DNA of 64,000 nt from Russula earlei (Eukaryota > Basidiomycota > Agaricomycetes > Russulales > Russulaceae), in contig JAGFNK010000059.1 in the NCBI GenBank assembly GCA_025769875.1, positions 1-64,000 of the forward strand. The letters run 5' to 3'. This document shows positions 35,401 through 47,611 of this stretch, in pieces; position 1 is the stretch's first letter, and every line of letters starts with the position of its first letter. Position numbers and translations under genes: made by a program. The notes beneath the pieces were generated by a model. It ran no database searches, was not told where the DNA came from, and saw nothing but the letters and a program-made list of their open reading frames with translations.

Positions 35401-38400
35401 ATGAGACGACTGAGCTTCTCAGCCGCGAACCGCCCGTAGAGGTCGATGACGGGTCCAACGGCAATTAATTGGATGGATGGACGTTTTTCCAGCCTATAAC
35501 AATTTGAGCAATCGTTCATGCACGACCGGAAGAACACCTACAAGGATGGCATGACGTCGGCAATCAGGTCAACACCTTTCTGCTTGGACCATCGCCCAAC
35601 GAACACGAATAAGTCTGCGTTAGGATCTTGCTTAATCCCAGCCCATTCTTGGGCTTGTCTTTTGTGCTCGGGGCGTTCTGCTTCTGCTTTCGCATCGATT
35701 TTGATATCGGCAACCTTAGGTGCATTTTCGTCCAAGGCCTCTATATCACTTGGGTCAGGATTTGGCAAAGAATCGACGTGTTTGAGGGTCCAGAGGGCGG
35801 GATACCGAGCCCAGGAGCGCTTGCCATATTTGTCTGACACGCCAGCAACACCTACAGATTTTTGATGTACGCTGATGAAGGACGCCGCGGCATGGAGCAA
35901 ATTGAACGTGTTGCCGAATTGAATATATTTCGTGCAGTGTTCCTTGCTGATGTTGAACGCGGAACAAACTTCTTTCATTTCCTCCTTAGTGCGTAATGGC
36001 CAAAGACCCTGGAACTCGGCGTTGTGGAGTGAAAGGCAGATAGGGAGCACTTTTGGAAGCAGATAGATAGGAACAAGCGCGCCATGGTAGTCATTGATGT
36101 GATAGATGTCAATGTCAGGGAAGCGACGAACGGTCGCAGCAATCGCTTGATTCCAAGTGGAGTAAAAGATGGCCGAGGAGAGATCATCCATTCGAGCAGG
36201 GTACGGATCAGCCTTTGTCTGTGCACGGAACACGGGGCTATCCAGGATTACGTAGGTGATGTTGTCCAAGATGTGGGTTTCCACTTCAATCAGGTACGCT
36301 TCGCCAAAAATGATGACCTCAATGGGTTCCGCAGATTCACCGGGTGGGTACTCGAGATCTTTGACTTTTGGAACGACCCAAATAAGATCAACATCCGTCA
36401 TCGCCTTACCCATGAGACTTGACATGACACCGAGGCCTCCGATCTTGACCTTGAGTTTCCAGTCGATAATCTCGTACTCCAGAGTAGAAATAAGAACCTT
36501 GCGACGTTTATTCTTGTCTTCGGGCCAGCCAATAACCTCTGTCTGCTTGTGGTGACCGAAGAGCTTTTCCGAGACAATGGAAGGTTCTTTCAGGTCAGAT
36601 TTCGACTTGTTCCCAAAAGAGCCCAAAATCGGGAAGTAACTTGTGTGGTCTTTGCTCGGCACCACACCCCATTTGTTGTGTTTGATGCCGTAGAAGGACC
36701 ACATGAAGACGACCACGGCAAGAGAGCCAGTGATGACAGGAATGGAGAGGAGGAGCGCGAACATGATCGCGCCAACGGCAGACTGTCCGCGAGGCTCGAG
36801 AGTCCACGTCATATCAGCATCGTTGACGACAAGCGTCCAGGAGACATGCGGATGAGGCGGTGCAGATATGTTGCAATAATTTGGCGCTGCAGTGTTTGGA
36901 GGTAGGCGATCCAGGACACCATCACCATCGACGTCTCCGTAGTAGTAGTCGTCATACCCAAACACATTGAGTTGCACAATAGTGGGCCAGGTCGCCATGA
37001 TCTCAAGCTCCCATTTGCCGTCACTGCTGTGAGTCATTTGGGACGAAATACCCTTGTCGAAGCCCCACGAATTAAATGGCCCACGAGCGAGCAATTGCGG
37101 TACGCGACGCTGTTGGTTGTAACCGCGATCTGCATGAACGACGACACTAGCAGACTTCGCGAAGTTGCCCCAATCTTGGACATCGCTCAGCATCGATAAG
37201 AATGATAATAACGGCAAACTTACACTGCACCATAATGTGTTGACCCTGCCAAAAGTTGGAGGGGTCATTGAAATATTTGGGATCGATGAACGTCGTGCCC
37301 TCCATGCTGCTCCACTGAGTCCAATTACGACCAAAATTCCACGAATAGCGGAAACTGTCCGCGCCATAGGCCTGGTGTGAAAACGTGTACTGTCCGTTTG
37401 AGAATCCGAATGCGCTGTTGTCGTAATCAGATTCGGGGAACACCATGACGTTGTTAGAAGCCCCTTTGCGAACCAATACCGTATCCCTTGACTATGATAG
37501 AGTTAGTAAAGCAACCGTGACGGGTTCAGAGACACAGGCCATACCCCAGTCGTCCTGTTATCGCTGGATGGAGCATTGTCAAGCGTCAAGGCCAAGATGC
37601 CATCCGGTACGTTTTGTAGTGTGACCGACCAGTACCAGGCGGATTGCACATCACCAAATATCTTCGGGAGGTCGGGATTCTGCACCGGTCCACATCGTAC
37701 TGAATTCGGATCGAAGGTAGGGTTGCTCCCACTATTAAAAGTGGACATATTGAGTGACAAGGCACGGGTGACACCAGCGCAATCCATGGCTGTGTTGAAC
37801 TCGAACTCGATGTCGACTGTCGTGACGTTGCCACCGTTGGCGTCGGATGCGACACGGGCATCGTGACCGGGTGAAAACTTTGTAAGGGCAGGACGCGGGG
37901 GGACCCATTCACTGGAAGGAACGAGGACCTTGAAACTGTATGGATCCATAGTGACATTGCTTAGACAACCCTGGAATGGAGCCGAGCCGTTGTTATTGAA
38001 AGACGAGAGAGAGTCGTCGAGGGTGTATGTTTCGAAAGGTGCTAAGAGATTTCGCACGATGGTGCCAGACACATATGGAGATGAGATCCACTGGGGCGAC
38101 TTGCAATCAAAGCTGTAGCTTCTCGTAACGTTCTCATTTGTGTAAAGCATCCAGACTTGATCTGTGTTATTTCCGGTGAGGTTTTGGATACCACCGATTC
38201 CGGAACGCGAAATTGAGAATAAGCCCATTTCTGTTAAGGTGTGATTCGAGCCAGCGCGTTGGATAAAATAAGTCCAATTTCCACGTTGGACTAGGTTGAA
38301 GCCGTCCTGGAGGGAGACATAGACCGATCGCAGATAAAGGAAGTGCGCAAACAGACGGCGGCTGTCGGCAGTGGGATCGAAGTGATCCAATGAATTCCAG

Positions 38401-40328
38401 TCATCCATGCAACCAAGAAGAGATTTCTCTAATGGGATGTTGAAATACTGGTCAGAACCAAGACGATAGCAACCATGGCGTTGCCAAGCTTTGTTGCTGA
38501 ACATAGCCTGCCGGCCATAGAGGTAATTGGAAGCACCGGTGTCAAAAGTGTAGAAATTCTGTTCCTCGCCATAATAGAACTACGGGAAGGAAATCAGGCA
38601 GATTAGTCATGTGCTACAATGAAAAGGTAGGGATAATACCAAAGGAATACCAGGCATAACAAGGGTCGTTACGAAGGTAGCTAGGGCACCTCTCTGTGTT
38701 CCATTCTCGATGCTAGGCCAGCGGAATACGTCGAAGTTACTGGTTCCGAGTAAATGCCTCGGATCGACTGCGCCTGTGTTCGGATTTATGAAATCATTGT
38801 CGACGAACATCTGGTTCCAAGAAGTGACAAAGTTGATGTCTATATCGAAAGCGACTTGCAGATTTCCATCCATGCCAAGGAAACGAGTCAGGGCGCGATA
38901 AGTAGAATAATGAAATGCCACGGCATCTAAACCGTTATAGGGAGCGTCTCGTAGAAAGTACTGATTCTGGCTTGAGGTAAGATTTGCCGCAGCGAGAAAC
39001 CCAGGGGGGAGTTGGGTAGGGGTCCTGCCTCGGCCACTGAGAAAGGCAATTGGCAATTGGTCATCATCGATCCCATGATCGAGAGCGTAGCATACTCACT
39101 AATAGAGCGAACCAAATGTATCACCGCCAGTAACCTCACCCGTAATGAAGAAATTCTTCTTGCCCAAGTTTGTAGCACACGCTCTAGCTGCGGTAGCCCA
39201 TTGTGCCAGTGCATCCACAGTGACTTGCGTCGCTTTATCGACGCGAATAGCATCAATATCAAGAAGTTGGATCGCCATGCAAGCGAAGACCTGAAGCTTG
39301 GCCATGACACCTGGCTTCCATTCACGAAGACGATCCTGCACAGAGGCGAATTTGGACAGCTGACGTTGCCAATCTGGGTGGACACCGAAAGCTTCCGTGT
39401 CACCATATTGATCAAAGTCGGATTGTAAACACCCATTGGTCTGCAGAGTGATGACGGTGCCATCGCTACCCCAAAACTTTGGGAGTACACAAGATTCATT
39501 GCGGGTATTATCAATCTGGTGCGGCTGGTCAGCATGATGAATTACCATGGCGTGAGTGACGTGCCTGGAAATCCTGGTACTCGTCGAAGCCCCATGGGCT
39601 ATATCTCGGATGTTTCCAGACACCTGAATGCTCGTTGAGATCGAAGGTGGCAGAGGTGTTCAAGAAGCTGGAACACATAAGGAACGTGATGGAGGGCATA
39701 TATATATCTTTACACACCCTTGGAAACCAATCAAGTCGCCCATGGTACCAACGGTGAAGTCCAACATGATGTACATGTTATGCGCATGAATTGCATTAAT
39801 GGCGTTCTGCCAGTCGGTTAGGGTACCCCAGTGCGGGTCGAGGACAGAGAAGTCGAGGGGAGAATAGCCTAGCACGAGTTTGACACGGGGAATTTGAAAT
39901 GAGTTCAATGAGGAGGACTCACTGTCTGCTTGCCAGATCATATTGATGAAGGGAGTGCCGGAGATGAAGATACCCTGTATACCCATGCCTTGGAGGTAGT
40001 CCAACTTGGATACCAAGCCCTTAAGATCACCACCTGCGCGTAATTGAGTTTCTCGCCAGTCATTCTCAAACATGGTGCCAAAATAATCATTATTGGAAGG
40101 ATCGCCATCTGCGAATTTGTCCAAGAGGATGGTGTAGAAAGGAATAGTCCGCCAGTTGGCGGGCGAAGGCGTATAGGTAGTGTTCGAACGAGAGGTTGTG
40201 TATTCAAGAGGAGACTGAGCATTCTGGTTCATGTTGATATTGTACTGAACAAGGTCATCACGATAAGGTGAGGCGAGCGTCAAGCTCGCGGCGGAGAGGA
40301 GAGACCAGATGGTCCATTGGATACGCAT
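32417..40328 (-). CDS. ags1: Cell wall alpha-1,3-glucan synthase
   Basis: Sixteen exons in frame: 40328-39718, 39667-39565, 39515-39100, 39036-38640, 38579-37545, 37491-37224, 37174-35542, 35493-35208, 35158-34457, 34407-34167, 34113-33629, 33575-33371, 33317-33202, 33148-32960, 32909-32769 and 32710-32417; 2373 residues, normal for Ags proteins. Order: signal peptide ([14 protein letters not shown]); extracellular GH13 amylase-like domain with [10 protein letters not shown] and [13 protein letters not shown]; a membrane span near residue 1090 ([20 protein letters not shown]); a cytosolic GT5 glucosyltransferase with [15 protein letters not shown] and [20 protein letters not shown]; and a C-terminal multi-span region. 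It polymerises alpha-1,3-glucan at the plasma membrane. Intron 2 (39564-39516) uses a GC donor (GCACGT); the nearby GT would break frame. Confidence 0.96.
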
Positions 40329-40840
40329 CTCAATATGACGTGCACAGGCGTGGCTGATGGGTGTTGGGGGAGGGAGGGAGGGAGAGGGGAGGGAGAGAAA
40401 CCGAAGGGGAACGAAGGACGGAAGGGAGAGAAGAGGGGATGGTGTGTGATGGGCAAAGAGGATCTTATATTACGAGAGAGATATGGAGGGAGGTAAATCG
40501 TGGGAAAGCAAATTTGGAGGGTTGTTGGTTTTTCTTTCGTTCTCGGGTCGGGTCGGGGCCCGCGCTGATTGCGTGCCGTTTGCCGTATTGCACCGTGTAT
40601 ACCGGTCGGCTGCAACTGACCGGGAGTGGTCGTGCGTGCGTGGGGCGATGCGATGGGCGGACATGGCGGGACGGACGTGGCGTGGTGGCGTGCGTGGACA
40701 GCCTGAGCGTGTTGTCATGCACTGCGTTCCCTTCCCTTGTTGATTGGCGCCTGCGCTCGCTACCACCACCCAGCCAGATCCTCTGTGGCCGATAGACAAT
40801 TGCCATCCCCCTCTGACTCTTGTTGTTACTCGCCTCCTCC
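40329..40840. promoter_or_regulatory. Divergent promoter of ags1 and ste11
   Basis: 512 bp between start codons. Next to ags1 is a G/A-rich plus-strand stretch at 40365-40440, which is CT-rich in the ags1 sense. TAATATAAG on the minus strand near 40466-40474 is a candidate TATA element for ags1. Confidence 0.55.
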
Positions 40841-43800
40841 ATGGCTGCCACCGCCATGTCCTCCAATCAGCCCGACAATCTCTCACAGACTTCATCCCAG
40901 CCAACTTCCCCCTCAGCCTCGTACACCTCTTTCAATCAGCTTCCACGCTCCCTTCCCTCTTCTTCCTATACCCCCCGTTCTCAACCTGGTACCCCCACCT
41001 CGGCCATTTATAGCAGTCCCGTCCTCGACCTTCCCCCTGGCATGAACTATCCTGAATTTTTACGTACCTGGTCCGATTCACACGTCTCTGCTTGGCTCAC
41101 TAACATCAAGTGCGGCCATCACGCAGCTACATTTCGCGCAAGCGACATCAGAGGTGATGTCCTTCTCGAATTAGATCAAGTTACCCTTAAAGAAGTCGGC
41201 ATCACCAGCGTTGGCGACCGGCTTAGAATCGTGAATGCAGTCAAGGCACTCAGACACAAATGCTCGAACCGCGGCGAGTCGCCGTCTGCATCGACGTATG
41301 GCGCATTCCGTCCAAGAGTCATCCTTTCTCCGAAAGATGGTGACTTCGTGCACCGAAGAACTGGCTCATCCACATCACCCACATCACGATTAGCCGTACG
41401 TCGGCAAGAACACAGTAGGCCGCCCCCTCTCCAGCTAGGTTCATCCGCAAATCCTCAAAATTTTCCCGTCCTTATCCGTGACGCCCCTACTTCTCATATC
41501 CGGCCCCTTCCTCACCCTGTCCCTACAGCCACCTCCTCTTCTTCCACGACACCAGTCGCCACTCCCGGAACCTCTACTAGTTCTACTAGTTCTAGAGGCC
41601 CTCTTCTTCCCCTCCCTCCCGTCCCCCGCAGCTTTCCACCCGCTCCACCCCCGCCCTCGTCGACACCCCCGTCTGTCCGTGCCACTCGTCCTTTAGGGCG
41701 GAAGACGCCCACTCAGTTCGAAGCCCCGGAGTTTACCTCACAGCCACTTCCACCTGCTCCGACCCTTCTAACTCCCCAGTCTGCCCCATGGCCTTACGGT
41801 CTTCCCCCAGACCCAAAGGCAGCAATCGCCGCTGCCAAAAGTCCCAATCGTTCCCAGTCCCCTCTTCCCAGTGTTCCGCATCGAATTACTACGCGATCCC
41901 CTATTCCGGGTCCCTCACATGGACGGAACCTGTCCTTAGGAAGCCAAAGCAGCTCAACCCCACCCAAACTTGCCCAACGCCCGTCTACCTCCTCTGGCCA
42001 CCCTTATGCTCATGCTCAGGGTCTTCAACCCCCCTCTCAGGCCATCAATGTGCTCTCGCCCATAGCGGAATCATTTTCGTCACAGCAGACACCCATTCAG
42101 ATTACTGCTCCGTCTGCCTCTCCTCCGCTACCACCGTCATTTGCAGTCGGGCGTGGGTCTTTCACTAACGCTTCTTCCCCCAGTGCTCCACCTTCGCTTG
42201 TCGATCTTCGACGTAAACTGGTAAAGTTTATACTCGGAGACGAAGGACATTCAACTACAATAAACGTAGAGGACTGCGTGGGAGGCGTAGAGGTGCTCGA
42301 AAAAGTGTTAAAGAAGTTCGGAAAGCTTGGCGCCAGGAACGTAGAGTCAGAAGGATCCGATCGTATCGGTATGAGTGATGGAGGCCTCACAGTCGATGGG
42401 TGGTCCGTGTTTCATGACTGGGGAAATGAGGCGTCTCCGAGTATGTTTAGTATATCCGACTTGTCTTCGCTTGCTCAACGCGTTGCACAGGTCGCCCACT
42501 CAGCGAAGCACAACTGCTCGCAGTATGCCATGCACCTCCGAATGACCCCTCCCGCGAGCGCGGTTTAACTCTCCGGCGTGTCACTAAAGTCCGGCGGACC
42601 AAACCCATGGGTCATGGTGTGTCTACCCAGGGCCAGACTACCAGTCCAACTGTCTACGTATTCCCATCTAAATCCCCTGATCACGAAGGTGACGATCCTT
42701 TATCTACAACTACCAACTCAAACTCGACTCCCAAGCGTCTGAAGCGTGCCAGCACTGTCAGTGTGCTAAGCGGTCTAGGCGTGGAGGATCCAGAAAAGGC
42801 CCTCGAGTCCCCATCCTCTCCCACGCAAGCCGACAGTGATCAAAGGGCTGCCAACTTCTTCAGGGGGCCTTCCAAGCTACGCAACTTCTTTGGTCAGCGC
42901 CCTCCCAGCGAGCTTATCACAAATCACCTTACGGAATACTTCCCTTTCACGGAGAAGAGGGTGCTTGAGCGTACTGCACGACATAGTATGCTCAGGGCGG
43001 GTAGTGTTGGTCGCCGTGATAGTACGATTTCGTTCAATCCACGTTCCTCCTCACGCTTCAGCGTCAGCACCGTCGGATCACGCAAGGCATCCTCGCAACG
43101 CGGCTCGGTTTACTCCGTCGCACCGTTGGTTCCCGAAAAGCCAAGTCAGAATGTGGAATCCGCAAGTAGTGACTCAGCAGAGGAACCCCGGAGGGTATCC
43201 CTGTCTAACGACGAGAGTGACTTCCAGGAGAGCGAAAGCGAGGAAAAGACTCCTAATCCCCACCATCGGGTTTCGCACACACACCTTCTACCCCCCGTCG
43301 ACTTTTCTCTGGAGTCGCTCACGGAGTCGATGGGTAAGCTAACAGCACAGCAACGGGAACGACGTCTGTCATCGGGCTCGTCAGTAAAGCGGATGAGTTA
43401 CATTACGGAGTTGAGAAGCAAGCGGGATGTTTCTGACAGCGCGAGCTTCATTACCGTGGATGAAATCACCGCAGAAGTTGAGAGTCGACGGGAAAACGGT
43501 GACATGGACAATGGTTGGACGGCAATTAACGCAGAAGGTGATGAAGAACACACGCCTACTGCACCTGTAGATGTTCCCACGGAGAGCGTTGGGGATGACG
43601 ATGACGACGAAATTGACCTTGAAGGGGATATGTCGGATGCCACGGATGAAGATGACGATGAATGCGGGCGCGCCATCGCGTCAGGAGGTGAGGACCTACC
43701 TCCTGTCCATGTGGTTTGTACTGACGATCACACCCAGGAATTAAATGGATCAAAGGTGCCTTGATCGGAGCAGGATCTTTCGGGAAGGTGTACCTCGGCA

Positions 43801-44768
43801 TGGACGCTACTAACGGGCTCCTCATGGCAGTTAAACAAGTGGAAGTTCCTACAGCCGCCTCTGACGAGCGAAAAAGGACGATGATCGATGCGTTAGAGAG
43901 GGAGATCGAGCTTCTGAAAGACTTTCAACACCCAAATATCGTTCAATACCTATGTGCGTCTTCCGCTCGCTCGTAGTCCTTTATTAGCTCACACTCGACA
44001 GACTCGTCTTCCGATGAGGAGTACTTCAACATCTTCTTGGAATATGTTCCAGGCGGTTCTGTTGCAGCGCTTCTGAGAAACTACGGTGCCTTCGAAGAGC
44101 CTCTTGTCCGCAACTTTGTCCGCCAAATTCTAGAGGGGTTACACTACGTCCACGAGCGAGGCATCGTTCATCGTGATATCAAGGGCGCGAACGTCCTGGT
44201 GGACAACAAGGGCGGTATCAAAATCTCCGACTTTGGCATCTCTAAAAAATTGGAAGATAGTGAGTCACTCGCCGCTCACCCAGTCTGCGGTGTATGATGG
44301 GTGGTGCTAACGACGCTTTTGTAAGATCTCTTGCCAGGGAATCGCCTACACCGTCCTTCGCTACAGGGTTCTGTCTACTGGATGGCTCCCGAGGTTGTCA
44401 AACAGGTCGCATACACGAAAAAGGCTGACGTATGGAGCGTCGGGTGCTTGATCGTCGAGATGCTTACAGGGGAGCATCCCTGGGCCCAACTCAACCAGAT
44501 GCAGGCCATCTTCAAGGCAAGTAGCGCGTGCAGTTCGATATCGTTCCCCGGCCTCTCTATTTCCTCACTGACGTCTGCCATGTAGATCGGCTCTTTCAGC
44601 GCCAAGCCTCCCATCCCCTCCGACATCTCGACCGACGCCCAAGGTTTCTTGGACCTCTGCTTCGAACTCGACCACGAAGTTCGGCCATCTGCGGGGGATC
44701 TTTTGGCGCATTCTTGGTTAAAGAAAAGGGGTTCCAAGGGCCCCAGGTTCAAGGACGTTCCCTCCTGA
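40841..44768 (+). CDS. ste11: Ste11-type MAP kinase kinase kinase (SAM, Ras-binding, kinase)
   Basis: Exons 40841-42440, 42491-43687, 43738-43953, 44002-44259, 44326-44516 and 44586-44768; 1214 residues. A SAM domain (about 70-140, [10 protein letters not shown]...[11 protein letters not shown]) is followed by a long Pro/Ser-rich region. A Ras-association-like domain follows (about 455-535, [20 protein letters not shown]), then a Ser-rich linker and a C-terminal kinase: [35 protein letters not shown] and WMAPEVV. Family knowledge: Ste11/Byr2/Kpp4 kinases relay pheromone, osmotic and filamentation signals to Ste7 and Pbs2 class kinases. Intron 5 (44517-44585) begins GCAAGT; only this GC donor keeps the IFK-IGS junction in frame. 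The ATG at 40841 is the first in frame. Confidence 0.95.
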
Positions 44769-45000
44769 GGGTGGAGAGACGTCCGCCTATTTCTCACGTC
44801 GGGCTCGTTTTTCCATTTATTTCATTTATTTTTTTTAACCCTCTTGATGGCTGTCTCATCGGCGTCGGACTCATTAATATTCTATTTATGTTGCCGTGTC
44901 ACATCTGTATTAAAGCGCACATATATACTGACTAACGAAGACATTTTATTTTTGCAAAAGATATCTGTGTGTCCCGGTCTACCCGCGAGATGATAATGGG

Positions 45001-47382
45001 TCATTCGTCCCTGTCGCGTCGTTTTCTTTTCACGCCACTGTCCGCTCTCGTGGCTGGCCCCCAGTTGGGAGCAGGGTTTGGTTGGTAGCGCACTAGCTTG
45101 ACCTTTGAAGACTGGGACACCGTCAGGGGGTGCGAGGCGAAATCGGCTTCGAAGCTGTGACGACGCGTGGGTTAGGCATTGTCTATCGGCTCCCCATATC
45201 ACGTAACATACCTTGGCTCCTTCTGCAACAGAACGCGGGCGGGAGAGTTTGGCGGAATCTTCTCTACTTTCACGGGATGTGTCTTCACCCAGCATCGGTA
45301 AACGTCGTGGAGATCCCGCCTCGTCGCTGTCGTCTTCAGTGAACCCGGCGCCGCATGCGAACGGGACACCTGGTGTCCAGCGTGGAGCAGTGCAGAGCTG
45401 GAATTTTTAAAGGAAAAAAAAAAAAAAGAGTAAGATGAACGGACTTCCGTGCTTGCATTATCTCACTGACGCTATCTCGTCCAAAGAGGGACAAGTGCAG
45501 TGGAAGAAGCTTGCCACCCTCGAAGGCGTAAAGTAGAACGGCACAGCCAGCTCCTGTTAGTGGTGTGTCAATGAGCGTTACGACAAGTGTCAGGAAAGGG
45601 TGACAGCGTCTCCACCTCTTTCGCGACGGTAAGCATGCCCTTCATTCGGGCGGACGTCCCGTAGTTATCTTCGCTGCATTCGAGATGCTCCAGGACTCGG
45701 CCCACAAACTGCGGGTCGTGGATCCGCCCGTTCCACATCGGTCCTGCGATGTGCAACGGAGACCCGCACTCGGGACACTTTTCGGGAACCGGAGGACCGA
45801 CATGCGTCTTGAATAAAATGTTGGCTTTACCGCCGCGATCGTTCACTTTCTCTGTCATTCTACCGAATGGCTGTTCATGAAAGGACTGACAACCCGAGCA
45901 GACGTAATAGACAGATGTTTGGCTGTTGACGTGGATGAGGAAGCGGCAAACAATCACCGTAATTATCTCGTACGAACCTGGCAACCTTCTTGACTTGAAT
46001 GGGTGCTGTCTGCACTTTCACGAACATCCGCACGTAAAAATCTATCGAGAGACACAGAAGCGGTTCGATATATCGGCCATAGCGCGCGGCGGAGGTCGCG
46101 ATCGTATGAAGGACAAGCCGGAGGGCCTATAGTAGCCTATTCTCGTGAACCGGAAAATAGGGTTTGATGCGCCCACCTACCGCTTCATGAGAGTATTCTG
46201 CCTTCACTGAGACACCGCCATAGTTGGAATAGCTATCGCTTGGTTGAGCACCTGATTTCGTGACGCATCGCAGCACCGCACCCACCATTTCTCTGGATAA
46301 TTGTTGGTGGCCAGGACCGAGAGGTCTGTACATGTCACACATAGAAGCCCTGCGATGCCGCTGTTAGCTCTGGCGGAGAATGGGTGTGTTCGTCGGTTGC
46401 ATACCTCCATCCACGACGCACTGAACACCGGCATCGATAAAAGGAGCGGCAGTGCCATATGGGTCAAGATCAACGACATCGACCCGGTTGCGCTCAGGGG
46501 CATGTGAGTACATCAGAATGCTAATATCAACATCAATCGGTGCGAGGATCAATCGTGAAGCACTGCTCACTCACCGCGCATCGCCTTCGTTCACCCGGAC
46601 CTTTCCTTTTCCCTCAGGACGCCGAGTCGCATCCGAGTCCGCATCCGGACAATTTCCGTCCGTGGCTGTGCCGCCTAGCCCGTTCAACTCCACATTTCGG
46701 GTCATCGCCGCCGTGGCCAGGGGTGACAGATCATTCGCTATCACGTATCTTCAGGGGTGAAATGATATAACGATGCTATGGAAACAGCCATGCTATGCTC
46801 ACCTGACGAGTGGTATTTCCTTGGCGTAGCGGATCGACCGGAGTCCGGTGGCAGACAAGGCCTCCAAGATGACAAACTTGTGAGGTCGATACTACGAAGG
46901 AGATGCTTGAGAAGAAGGAGGGGCACAGCATTGAGCGCGCTGATCATTACCTCGGCCTCTTTTGTCTGAGTGACAGCGTCCGAAATAGCAACGGGGCCTT
47001 CAGTTTGTGTCCCCACTTCATCTGGTTGTACTGAGGCACTGACGTCCGTGAGGGAGATTGTATGTGTGTGTGTAAGGCAGGTGCAGATCACTCACGTTTT
47101 TTGCACGTCCCCTTCCTCAACCTTACGACGTTTCCTATCCACGGACTGTTTCTCGGCTTTCGCCAATCTTCTCTCCCTTGCCTGTCTCCATCGGTCTTCC
47201 TTGATCCTGTCCAACTCCTCACTCCAGACACGAATGACGGCCACACTTAGATCTCTATTGAACTCCTGGACAGGGTTAAGGAAGGCCTCATTGTTGGACG
47301 GCAGCAGAATACGTGAAGTGTTCTCGGTGTGGAGGGTGAACCCGACAGGAACTGTTAGAGAACTCAGCGAAGGGTTGGCCAT
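45001..47382 (-). CDS. trm1: tRNA (guanine26-N2)-dimethyltransferase
   Basis: Twelve exons: 47382-47096, 47038-46951, 46891-46803, 46748-46575, 46520-46405, 46367-46286, 46232-46181, 46126-45978, 45922-45616, 45553-45467, 45397-45212 and 45154-45001; about 590 residues. Motifs: [71 protein letters not shown] joined to [20 protein letters not shown], the cysteine pairs YYVCSGC and CPECGS, and the C-terminal [13 protein letters not shown]. Trm1 dimethylates G26 of tRNAs in nucleus and mitochondria. Exon 10 ends in phase 0, but exon 11 needs phase 2 to reach its conserved reading, so one base is unaccounted for at 45466-45398. Intron 46404-46368 is only 37 bp. Confidence 0.9.
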
Positions 47383-47611
47383 ATGGTTTATACACCTTAA
47401 AAGGCTGGTATTTCGGAGGAATATCCTCCACGCCAGCCCCAGCCTGATCTTTAAGTCGTTCAGGTCGTCAAAGTAATAACAAAGAAGCGTTATGTAAGAC
47501 AAGTCAGGTACATTCAACACCAAACGTACATCATCTGTCCATCGTCAGATATCAAGTCGACATGATTGAACCATAGTCCCAGCAATCAACCCGCAAACGC
47601 AAACAAGCCGA

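Noticed and set aside
40361..40904. Several long open frames on both strands between ags1 and ste11
   Set aside because: They lie in a low-complexity G/A and C/T-rich promoter, have no motifs and overlap one another.
44882..45295. 137-codon minus-strand open frame
   Set aside because: It overlaps the last exons of trm1 in another frame; the conserved trm1 C-terminus is read in the correct frame.
45213..45410. Plus-strand frame starting [12 protein letters not shown]
   Set aside because: Antisense shadow of trm1 exon 11.
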